From Mansonella perstans (lineage: Eukaryota > Nematoda > Chromadorea > Rhabditida > Onchocercidae), in contig JBAMDO010000572.1 of assembly GCA_037074765.1 (NCBI GenBank), positions 186,001 through 250,000 on the forward strand: 64,000 nucleotides of DNA, given 5' to 3'. A program made the translations under genes and the position numbers. Of this stretch, positions 25,904-37,010 are shown piece by piece. Each line of letters opens with the position of its first letter. Position 1 is the stretch's first letter. The notes under the pieces were generated by a model. That model was not told the origin of the DNA, did not search any database, and saw nothing but the letters and a program-made list of their open reading frames with translations.

Positions 25904-27725
25904 TTATCGAATGTCAGGCCGATCATTAAACGGTTCGCTAAACGTAGAATATCGTCGGACAATATCCGAGGGTGAAGACGTACTGCCATTCGGCAGTGGA
26001 ATCCATTGTGCTGTTCCAGTTCCTACAGGGTGTCCTGAAAGATGTGAACCTGAAAACAATGAAGTTTGAAGTAAATCATGCTAGGAACTTATCTTTAACC
26101 TTCATCCTCTTTCTCTCACCAAACTATTTCGGGAAATAGTCCTAAGTCTGCACTAATTAATCTAACATATTAATTCCACGCTACTAAAATAAACCCATAT
26201 TTTTCTCAAAAGCGATTGTTTGAGTTGAGAAACAGGCTAAAATTATGGTCTTCTGAAACCGAAATAAGAACGAAATCACCTGCAAAGGTATACTGCTTCT
26301 GCCTCTGGTGCTGTGATCCGTAACCAGCAAGTTGCGAAGCACCATATTCCTGGAATTGCTCATCAGGTAAAAGGGGTACCCAACTGGAGACTGATGGCGT
26401 AGGCACTTCAACAGTTTCGCGTGATGATGCGGCAGCAAGTGGCGGCGGCGGAGGTGGCCGTAACAGAGCTAATTCCGTAGTATAATTTTCACGCAATTTT
26501 CGTTCCAACTGACGTCTTTTTCTTCCCGCTTCTTCCTGCAGTTCTTCCTGAATCCGCGCTTCACAAACTGCTCGGACACGCTCCATTTGTTCCGCCTTTT
26601 TGAGATCTTCTCGTCGAATTACTTTCCGAATAAAGACATGATAACCATTAATACAATGTTCTCCGATATTTATACAACTATTACACGATTCGATTTCGTC
26701 AAATGTAACATACGCAAAATACAATGGCTTCTGAAATCATCCATCAGCTGTATAATTTCGATATCCCTTTGAAACTGTTTAGCAATTTTCTGCTGCAGAT
26801 TCCACTTTTTTGAATATCGGCTATTCTAGACTACCTTTACGTCGCTATACTCACAATTTTTCAACTGCTATCTTGAATGTAACAGTAAAATCGAAGTTTT
26901 GATTGCTTGCTATGCATTTTTAGCAATATCAACAGTCCAAATCTAAAAATAAACAAGCTGAACCTCATTCAGTGTATCCACTGCGCAATCAACATGAGCT
27001 CTACCAAATTTTGAAAAATATTCCTCAAGGTCATCGACTATAAGTGGCGCATCAAGATAGGAAACTAGAATTCTTCGTGTACTGACATATTTGACGATCG
27101 GATTTAACGATACCTAAACAATACACAATATGTTTTAGCAACAAATAAGACGAGATCATCCTTAATTAAAAATTTTTAAACAAGTTCTTTTTTAAACAAA
27201 ACGCTAAATGTTAGAAACAGTGAAAAACCACACGGGAAAATGAATTGACTAACGCCTTTAATTAGGCGCATTTCAATTTGTACACCATCTATTGAATGTG
27301 GTTGCGCTCCCAGGCATTCTTCACAGTGATGATCCCAAACAAAACAAATAAACCCGTATCCTCGAGAACGCCTCGTATTCTAGAATTAAACCGAGTTTCA
27401 AAAATCAAAGTACACAATAAATGGAAACAAAAAAAAATCTGGCTAACTCTCTACTGAACCATAGATCCATCATTAACCGATGTGAAAAAAAATTAATAAA
27501 AATCATAACAAAAAAAACATATTAAAGAGTAGTAACTGTTGGAATAACTTTAATGTCATAGTGTCATGCAAAGCTTTAGTAAATGCATAAATGTACCTTA
27601 TCAAACATAACAATGCATTCGGAAAGTGGACCCCATTTCGTGAAAAATCGTTCAATATCACTTGTCGATGTCTTTAGATTTAATCTCTCTAACAATATTC
27701 TCTTTTCCTCCGGTATAATCGACAT
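25904..27725 (-). CDS. Divergent hnRNP A-type protein with two RRMs
   Basis: Five exons: 27725-27597, 27379-27254, 27113-26964, 26730-26280, 26049-25904; about 333 residues. RRM1 (about residues 8-82) contains FFTKWGPLSECIVMFDKN and a textbook RNP1, RGYGFICF. RRM2 (about 98-172) contains YFSKFG and FAYVTFDEIES. Spacing and sequence resemble hnRNP A1/A2. The usual Gly-rich tail is absent. Instead there is a charged helix of about 45 residues (EELQEEAGRKRRQLERKL), then PPPPPPLAAA and a Ser/Pro-rich end. RNP2 is altered in both domains (RILLERLN, RILVSYLD), losing the usual aromatic residue. ATG 27725 lies 38 nt after an acceptor (TTTTTCAG, exon edge 27763), fitting trans-splicing. It probably acts in mRNA processing or transport; targets are unknown. 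Confidence 0.85.
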
Positions 27726-27834
27726 CGGAAATTTGCTTCTAATTCCACAATTATTCAATGTAACTGAAAAATAACACATTATTAATGAAGAAATCGTTAG
27801 GTATTACATCATACAACAAAACAGCACTGCTAAG

Positions 27835-28014
27835 GTACATCGCTAATGGAATCAACTATAGTATCTCTTGGATTCTGCCAAGGTGCATCGCTAATGGAAT
27901 CAACTATAGTATCCCTTGGATTCTGCCAAGGTGCATCGCTAATGGAATCAACTATAGTATCCCTTGGATTCTACCAAGGTGCATCGCTAATGGAATCAAC
28001 TATAGTATCTCTTT
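27835..28014. repeat. 48-bp tandem repeat, about 3.7 copies
   Basis: Units start at 27841, 27889, 27937 and 27985 (partial), each beginning CGCTAATGGAATCAACTATA. Copies differ at only a few sites. The unit length is a multiple of three, so two frames stay open across it, but there are no splice sites or flanking coding sequence. It lies just upstream of the RRM gene. Confidence 0.9.
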
Positions 28015-30403
28015 TGACCTTTAAAATCAAGTTTGAAGAGGTCAGTGAAATTTTAAGGGTTAATGGTCATGGATTATTTTTGCACATTTAAAAATAATTT
28101 TAATGAATGATAATAAACTTGAATAAAAACCTATGGAAATAAGTTGTTAGAGTGAAATTATCATAAAAGGTTAAGGTCATTACTTATGGAAGAAGTATAT
28201 CGTAGAAGTTTTCATTTCTTTAAAAGGGGTCAAAAAATTTCAATAAAATTAACAATGAATTGGAAAAAATAATTGCACAATAGGAAAAATGATATTGATT
28301 GCAAGAGATTTTAAGTTGCGAAAGGTGAATGCGTCCAGAAATGAATCTCTGACTTACGGTATGTTTCATTGAGGTGTTGCTGGTGAGGATTTGTGCTGTC
28401 CCGTTGTAAAACTTTTTGTAAATTGTTGCTGTGCTGGTGTTTGCTTCTTTAGTACCTAGTTTCGGGGGGGAATTTTCGGATAATTACAGGTGGCGAGTGT
28501 TTTAGGAATGATTGTGCTAATCACTGGGAGGTTCTTTTGGGAGTTCTCGATGGAGGGAATCAATTATTAGAACCGATTCGAAAGATAATAAGAGGATTTG
28601 TTCATTGAAAAAGAATCAAAGAGTGATGGCAACATTGGAAGGTATTTAAGGATCAAAAAAAAGATGAGAGATCATTGGAGGGATATACTAGAAGATGCTA
28701 TTGATTAAAGGTAAGACTAAGGTCAAAGGGGAACAGTGAGGTTTCAATGATTTCGAGAGATTGCTCAATCCTGAAAAATTGCCCAATAACAGGCAGAATG
28801 ATTAGATGATTGGCAGTTGAGTCAGTTTGAAGTTTCAGATGAAAATCGATGAAGAAAAAGTTTGTAAACGACAAATGTAAAATTTCATCGAATCACTTTG
28901 TTATGTCTAATTTAGGTTACCAAATATTGTAACGAAAGTGGAACTATTTAATAACAAAAGTGTCAGTGATGAAAGTGTCTGTTATTATAGCCAATAATAT
29001 TTCGCCGAATAGTTGAACTTAGTCAATTTATAGGTTATGCGATAGAAATGCGAAATTTTAGGATATGGAAAATATTGAAGTCTTTTGGACCGTTAACATA
29101 TTGGACGTCTTGAATGAAAGGAGTCAAATTTTTTAGTTTGTCTATTGGAGATGATTGACTCTATTGATTGGCCATAAGAAAAAAATGGTCTTAAATGCTT
29201 CCATGGACTGGAATCTGGATGTTATATCATGGATACAGATCCTAGAATAAAACAATTGTGATAGAATCTTGTTCCACTGTCAGAAATTACCTCATTTAGG
29301 TTTATTCCCGAAAAAAGAAAGGTTACCGAAAGACCAACGAATTTAAAAGGGTGAACAGAAGTAATAGCTGGAAACAGCTATGGGCCAATGAATGGTGTCT
29401 GTTTTAGAAAGAAGTAACAGTTGAAAAAAAGGAGAAGGAGGAAACGAAGATAGATGATTTCTTCGAAATGTTTGAGGTTTTTCTCGAGTCGGTCTTCCGG
29501 TTTCCTACACTTCAAATTTAATACAGATTTCTAGAATAAACTAACTGTCATGGCATCCAGTTATCAGGAATTACAGCATATAGGTTTGTCGCGAAAAAAG
29601 TAAGCTTTTATTGGAGAAAAAATCAGGCAAATCTATTTTCGTGTTTTTCAGGATTTGTGAGCGGTCGTGTTCTTCAATAAAAGACTACCGTACTGGCTGA
29701 GCCGATCGTTACAGTTCTGGGGGGATTTGTTTCTAAGGAGTGATCATTTAAAGAAGAATTCGTACAGCAACATCACGACAATTCAGGACATCGTTCTAGT
29801 GAGTAAAGTTTTTTGTGCGCTCTCGTGAATTTGGTATGAACGGTTTGAATCAGATGACTTGTCTAGAGGATTTATCAGCAATTCGTGCTATACAACTTAC
29901 TGACTTACTGACTCTACGAAAAGCTGAACAAAATAGTTCAGATGACCAAATAAAGTTCCGCGTATCAGCAAACTGGGACTTCATTGTTGGCATTTTAAGT
30001 TTTCCCACTTATCTGTCGAAAAAATTAGAAGTAGGCATAGAGTTTCAGGAATTCTTTTTATTCAAGAACCTAGTTGCTGAAAAATCAGTTTGAGGAGTTA
30101 AAAAGATGGTTACTCGTAGTTATTACCTGTATCTAAAAATATGTATTGACAGCCGAGTTATTAATTATAAGTCATTATGTTTTGTTAGGCCCTGAAGTTT
30201 CTCTAGCAACTTCATTCAACTCTATAATAAGGGTGTTGTGTATTCTCTTGGAAGGCCTGTTTGTCTAATAAATATTTTCGTCCGTGTTAACTGTTAATAA
30301 AAGTGTCCAAAATTAAAACAGACATAGAAATGGTTCTTGAGGAAATCCATATTTTGCGTTAAATAATGTGGTGTTGTTTCTTTTCTCCAGTTTTTTTTTT
30401 CAG
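28015..30403. other. Gene-free region between RRM gene and BRE1
   Basis: Head-to-head intergenic region of more than 2 kb. It has a somewhat different base texture (more G) than neighbouring introns, and no exon chain. It contains a diverged direct repeat (29235-29317 and 29523-29600) and the possible retroelement relic annotated separately. Promoters of both flanking genes should lie here, but no specific element could be recognised. Confidence 0.5.
29661..30300 (+). mobile_element. Possible degraded LTR-retroelement fragment
   Basis: An AATAAA-like signal in TTCAATAAAAG (about 29672) is followed by a stretch ending TTACA and then GTTCTGGGGGGATTTG. This resembles an LTR end followed by a primer-binding region. 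About 100 bp later a short frame opens (ATG 29838) and runs to 30093 without recognised domains. A second AATAAA-rich stretch lies at 30260-30300. No protease, reverse transcriptase or integrase is seen, and the two putative LTR-like parts do not match each other well, so this is weak. Confidence 0.25.
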
Positions 30404-30416
30404 ACACTTGGTGGAA

Positions 30417-33400
30417 ATGTCAAAGCGTTCATCACCAGGGAGTGATGATGACTCTCCTGGGGCATCAGCAGATGAACCACTTTATAGTAAGCGAAGACTT
30501 ATTGAATTTGAACCTGTGCGCATCTGTTCAGTAAGTGGGACGGTAAATTTTCACTTCATGGATTTATAAAGACAGTTCCATTTAAAAAAAAGAACATTTA
30601 ATTTTAAAAAAGACCACACAATTCTCGAAATATCTCTTCATCTTATCTATAATTTGAGAAACGCATTAGATTCTGGCAACATTGGCCTTAGAATTTTTCT
30701 GTTTTTAAAAATAATAGATCTGAGTACAATGAGTATTAGTGTGGTCTTTTTTCTCAATTAATTGTGTTTTCCTTTATATCATTTTCTAGCTTATTTCGGT
30801 TTGAATTGTATCATTTGCACCATGTGGAACATTTCAATATTTTAGAGCGACATTGATGCGAAAGTTTTGGCGGTTCAACATTACAAGTTATCTGAACGTT
30901 TTCGCCTTAAAGAACGTCAGACGACACAGTTACAGCATCGTGTCGAACAACTAGAAAGTAGACAAGCTCAAGATGATGCGATGATGTGCACCATTAATCG
31001 TTTCTGGAATCTGGTAAGCTGCAGTTATCGAGTTTATAGAAATTTGCAATGTGCAATAAATCTATGTAACATGTGCATGAAATATGTTACGCGCATGCTG
31101 TACTTGGAGAAAGTCAATTATTAAAGATTTTATCGCAGTGGAATCAATACAGTTGAAACCAGATGATCTACTAATGCTATCTGAATTAAATTTTTCATGA
31201 AAGTAGATACATAGAAATAATTGACTTTTATAGTTCGATGAAAATGTCAGGACATTATTGCAAAGGTTTGATGCCGAAACAGCGGTGGAAGGTGAGATCA
31301 AAAGTAAGTATTGATTGATTTTCATTACCTTCTCATTGTACGACTCATATGGAATTTAATGTTGGAAAACTTGAAATAAACGTAGGAAGCAGGAATGGGG
31401 TCGAAAAGCGTGTATTTGGTTTGTGATATGGAGGTCAGGAAATACAGATAAATATATAATTGGTTACTTTAGAAATGATTCGATTTTGAAGTATATTCAG
31501 AGTTGGATTGCCAGATCTGTTCTGATATGCTAGTTTTTATTTTTAAGCTTAAAATAATTGAGAGCAATGAATCAATATAGTTCGATTAATGTGCCAAGTT
31601 AAGAATTGACTTTACAGCAGTTTTTAAATAGAATACATGTTTCAGTGGAATGTGAGGAAACAAAAAGTTTTCTTGCAAAACTAGCTCACTGGGATGATGG
31701 AGAGACTGAAGAGAAATTGAAGCGACGGGTAGAATTCAGGTCAGTATTGGACTTCTTATTATTGTTGGGTATCACCAACGAATTTTTCGAAATCTTTAAA
31801 GTTGTTGGTCAGTATTATGCAGCAGTCGCTTAATTTTTTGACTTTATTATATTAATGAGTTTTACTAGTAGCACAGAAACAGAAGTGACCCATAGACCTA
31901 GAGAATTTGATTGAATGCTTTTCACTACAGTAGTTTTTGTTTAAAATAAGATTTTTAAATTGATGCTAGAAATGTAGGTCATGAATTTCCGCTAATCAGT
32001 TATTGGTTATGAGCTTTCACTAATCAGCTATAAGCAAATTAATTTTGCAGTCGTCGAGCTATATCGAAACTGATTCAAGTGTTTGATCATATTACACAAA
32101 GAAATGGAAAAATTGCTGAAATGATAGCATCTTGTCCAACTACAGACGAGAGTCCAAATGATGGTTCTTCTTGACCTGTTGATTTTTCTAATTTTTGCTA
32201 AGAATGCAGTTTTATAGTTGTTTAAATGTTTTTTTTTTTTTAAATCAAGTAGTAAAGAATGAAATAAAGAATAGCTGTAATCAGTTTTATTGAACTAAAA
32301 CTGCTTTATTATAGTTGAAGAGATCGCATGTTATGAGAATGAGAAGCAAAAAGGAATGAATTTAAAACAAGCTATTAACAAGAAGTTTATTGAAGTTTCA
32401 GATAAACTCCCTTTTATCTGACTTTTTTTTTCGCACAGGTGCCTCTACTTCTGATGGAAGACCAACTGTAAATGCGTTGCTGATGAAAAGGAATGCAGAG
32501 TTAAGTGAAGAAAACATAAAACTGCAGAAAATGATTACAAAACTTCAGTCAGAAAATCATAGTCTTTCATCCAAAGTATGCCTTCGCATCATTAATTAAT
32601 TTCTCATCATTCATTTATATTTCGAAAGGTTCTGAATGTTTTGCTGGTACATTTTAGGTAAAATCTTCGATTATTGTTTAGGTGTCAGCGCAGGAAGATA
32701 AATTAACGATAATAGATACTCGCAAACAAGAGATGGATAACAATCTGGAAGAGATGAAATATGAATTGGAAAAAGCTATGCGTCGAGAATGTAAACTTGA
32801 TTTTCGTCTTGCTGAGGTTTGCTTTTTTACTTAATTCAATATTATTCTTTCCATTCTATAAGAATTATGAATCTGTTCGTATAGGCCTGTTCATGTTGGA
32901 TGTAAAATTGTTCTGTGATTAAGTTTTTGGGTAGACTTCTGTTGAGGTTTTTTGAACTTTTTCAATACTATTAAAACAATATTTGAGTTGAATCCAAGGT
33001 TTTATGTTGAATTAAATTGAAATTATTTGCAGTATGTGAAAAAAACACGCGATCTGGAAATAAGTTTGATGAAAGCATCAGCAACGAATGGTCCAAATAA
33101 TACAAATAGTACTAAAGTAGATTCACCTCCAACAGCCAGTATAAATAAATCAAAAGTAAGCAATGCTGGTCCATTATGAATTGCGATTTCTCAAAATAAC
33201 AGTTGGAGTAATGAACGAGATTTTAAATTAATGATTAAGTATCGAGCGAATGTTGAAAAGTTTCGACTGAATTTCTTTGAGCAGTTTCAGTTTATCGTTT
33301 TCTTTGAAAACATTGATGTATTATGCTATGTTGTATTTTAGCAGGCTTGTGATATGGTTTGGTTAATTTTGCATTTTATCATTGCTTTTTGGATGTTTTT

Positions 33401-36400
33401 ATTGGAGTTTCAATCCTTTTCCGGTTTCAGCTGGAGGAATTAGAGCAAAATTTGGAAATCCAGACTGAATTGGCTGTTTCCCGCTTGCAGGAATTGCAAG
33501 AAATGTTGGATAAGAATAAAAATTTGACAAAACAAGTTGAGAATTTAAAAATGAACGTGAGTTTCATATATATTATCGAAATTCCGTTGTGGAGCCGCGG
33601 AATTGAAGTGTCAATTGAAAGTTGCTTTTTTTTCAGTTAAAGAACATTCCAACCGAAGTCATTAGGACATCTATTGAATATACTACTCTGCAATCGCAGT
33701 TTTCTTCGCTTTTTACGGAAGCGAATCAGATGAGGTAAGTTACCGTTAGCATGAGTCACTTTTAGGATTTCGAGTAAAATTCCGTGCTTAAATTTTGTGT
33801 TGTGTTGTCAGTTTTTGTATGGGATGAACATGTTCGCAGCGCATAATGCACTAAAGAGATAAATGCACTGTGAGTTCGCACGCGCAGCATTGGTATAGTG
33901 CAATTATCGTGTTTTTAAAGCGTTTATGAAGCAAGCCTGGAACTAGTAGACTATAAATTCAAGTTTTATATTTTAAGACAGCAAATTGAAACAGCAAAAT
34001 CGCAATTGGCGGCCTTACGCAGCGCTCATTCCAAACAGATCGAGGTTATGGAGGTTTGTCAGATTTTACTGCTTCAGTTTGAGTGATCAGAAATCATTTA
34101 AATTGTAAGGGATTTATTTTCTGCTTTCAGAGTGAGGAATGTCAAGCCCGTGAACAGATGCAGGACACGATGAATAGGCATGAGGAAGAATTGTATCAAG
34201 TACGAAGGGAGTATGAAATGTTGCGTTTAGAGTTCGAACAAAATCTTTCTGCCAATGAGCAGTCAGGTATCTTTCTCAGCATTCTGATGTATTATATATC
34301 ATTCCTGAACACTTATCGGAATGAGCAATGTTTCAGGCCCGTTAAATAAAGAAATTCGTTTAATGCTTGCATCAGCAAAAGCTGAAAATCAGCAGCTGAA
34401 ACAGGAAGCAAATCGTTTCAAAAGGAAGTGGAAGGAAGCCGTTTCTTCGTTAGCTAAAGTGAGTTCTTGGTTCAGGAGAGACGAGGCAGTTGCTTTGGAA
34501 ATAAGCAGTTTTTAAATAAATAAGTGTTTCCTTTTCTAGTGCAATAAAGAATTGGATAGTGAAAGGCGTTATCGTGAAAAATGTTTGCTGATTGAAATAG
34601 AGGATGATAATGATGCGTTGGCATCTCCTGATCAGGACAAAAGTGTTATGGAATCCTCGGAACCGATGTTGCATGATGGCGGAAGCTGTGAATACAGTAA
34701 TGAAATTGATGGTGATACTGATGTTGGAACACATCCGAATAGAGTGATACAGTTAGTTCAATTTAGAAAAATTTTCATACAGTGATTTCAATGTTGAATA
34801 ATGTCATAAATGACTGATTAAGTGAATGACTAGTTTGAGAAATTATGTAGTTTGCTGGCCGAACTGCAAATTTTTTTTTAAGAAATCCTTTTTGCGTGTG
34901 TTTCAGGAAGCTGAAGAAAAAAGTGGTTGATTTGCAGTTAAAAATAGATGCTTTCAATGCGTTGACAGCTGAACAGAGGGATCGAGTTGAGGTAATATTT
35001 TCTGAGGTTGAAAGGGAAAAAGAAGGAATTTTTCTTTGGTGACTAACAAAACTAATGATTTAGTCGGAATGTATTTTACATTCACTTTGGAATAATTTTC
35101 GTTTTTTGCTTTTTTATACATACAATGATGGTGCAGGTGTATACATATATATATATATATATATTATTTCATTTATATATTTATATATATATATATGATG
35201 ATGCATTCATATATGTATCTGCTATCAAAAAATTTGCCTTCCCAATTTTTTCTGAGATTTTCTTTGAGAATTAAAATAGATCAGAATACTGAACATATAC
35301 CAGTGTGCTGTATTTCATGAAGAAATTCTTGCATTTCAGCTGCTAGCACGAGAAAGAAGGTTGAAACTTGAAAATGATAAACTGCAGGTGCATATTAAAA
35401 AACTTATTGGCGCCGATCAGCGAGAAAAAATGAAATACTATTCAGACGAAGCGCAAAGAAAAATCAGGCTAGTTTTATTTCTTCTTAACTGTTCTTTGTG
35501 AATTGAAAATCCGTTTATATTGTCGTTATTAACACGACAGTTAACATAATCGCATTTATAGTTATTTTTCAGTTGGTACCTTTTTGAGCAATTTAATCTA
35601 GATTAGTTTTTATTCTTTACAGAAGCCTAGAGGAAACAGCAGATCGTCTGCGTAAAGAAGCACATTCGGCGAGACAAGAAGAAGAAGGTCTGATGAACGA
35701 TGTTGAAACTACGGGTCAGGCATTTGAAGAAATGCAAGAACAAAATACTAGATTACTGCAACAACTTAGGGAAAAGGTATATTTTTGGTTGTGAAAGATG
35801 GACGTTTTTTGTTTTATATAGTAAAGACGGACAATAAAATGGTCGTTATTTCTTGAAAAGTAATGAATTTCACTTCAGATTTTATTCTTTATAGGATGAT
35901 GCAAATTTAAAACTGATGGCTGAGCGAATACGTGCTAATCAATATCAAAAGAAAATGAGTGAGGAAAGAGAGCGCACTGAAGAACGCATAAGTAGTTTGC
36001 AGAATCAAATCGAAGCCCAGCAGCTAATGATATCAAAGCTGGAGGAAACCGAAAAGCTTCTAAGGCAGAAAAATTCTCATTTAGAGCATCAATTAAGGTT
36101 GGATGAGTTCTTTATCTTGTTTAAGTGTCGACATAAGTTCACTTGAGTATGAATTGACTTACTTTGTAAGTAGAGCAAATGATCAGGAATTGGAGTCAGT
36201 TTTATTAAATGCTCAAATAAGTATATTTCGTGAACGGAGATATATTTTATTCGTTTATTTTTTTTCAGAACTTCAACATGATAAAACGATTGTAGTTCAT
36301 TTCTTTTCAAGATTTGGGTAATTTTTATTTTTATTTAGATTAATCGAGCAGGCGAATGATATGCATAAAAGAAAAGCGATCGAATGCTCGCAGACATCGG

Positions 36401-37010
36401 CTGATTACAAGGCGCAGTTGGAGAAGTGCAACAGTCAACTTAATGATGCACAGCAGGTTTCCTTTTGTGTGTTACTGTAGTAAAAATATGGCTAACGTGA
36501 TTTATTCGGAAATAAAACTAGTGAATCTTGCAGGCCGTAACAACAAAAACTTCACAACAGGAGGTGGATTCATTCAAAATAAAACGTTTGGAGGAAGAGA
36601 AAAGTATCCTGCGAAAGAAATTAGAGCGGACAAAAAAGATGGAAAAGATGGAGAATTGGGATGAGGTGCTAAATGAAGAAATTAGGGAACTTAAGGTTTA
36701 GTTTATTTTGCTTATACTTATGGAAGTTTTCGATATTGGTCCAGCCACTTCGTGAATCAGTGCTTTAGTACTAAGTTATCATTTTTAATCGTTGTATTGT
36801 AAACTTTTTTTAATAAAATTGCATTTTTTGTAGGATATTTTGACTTGCCCATCTTGCAAAGTGCGAAGGAAGGATGCCGTTTTAACGAAATGTTTCCATG
36901 TGTTTTGTATGGAATGTATGAAAACACGTTATGAGACAAGAAGACGTAAATGTCCGAAATGTAACGCTGCATTTGGTGCCAACGATTATCGTCGGATGTA
37001 TTTCACGTAG
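30417..37010 (+). CDS. rfp-1: E3 ubiquitin ligase BRE1 (RNF20/RNF40; RFP-1 in C. elegans)
   Basis: Nuclear E3 that monoubiquitinates histone H2B on transcribed chromatin. Twenty-one exons, about 916 residues: 30417-30530, 30846-31013, 31234-31303, 31646-31739, 32051-32163, 32439-32575, 32682-32816, 33033-33155, 33431-33556, 33637-33734, 33978-34053, 34131-34266, 34337-34458, 34540-34751, 34907-34991, 35340-35467, 35623-35776, 35895-36097, 36339-36456, 36534-36695, 36834-37010. It starts [12 protein letters not shown] and is coiled coil for most of its length. It ends in a C3HC4 RING: CPSC, then CFHVFCMEC, then CPKC, finishing RRMYFT, as in BRE1 proteins. ATG 30417 lies 13 nt after a strong acceptor with a T run. 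The intron after 35467 must use a GC donor (CAG|GCTAGT), since the nearby GT gives a stop. An acidic linker (exon 34540-34751) separates coiled-coil blocks. Confidence 0.95.
35141..35200. repeat. (AT)n microsatellite in a BRE1 intron
   Basis: Runs of alternating A and T with short interruptions, between exons 34907-34991 and 35340-35467. Confidence 0.85.

Noticed and set aside
27785..28091. Two overlapping open frames of about 80 codons
   Set aside because: They are created by the 48-bp tandem repeat, whose length is a multiple of three; no coding context on either side.
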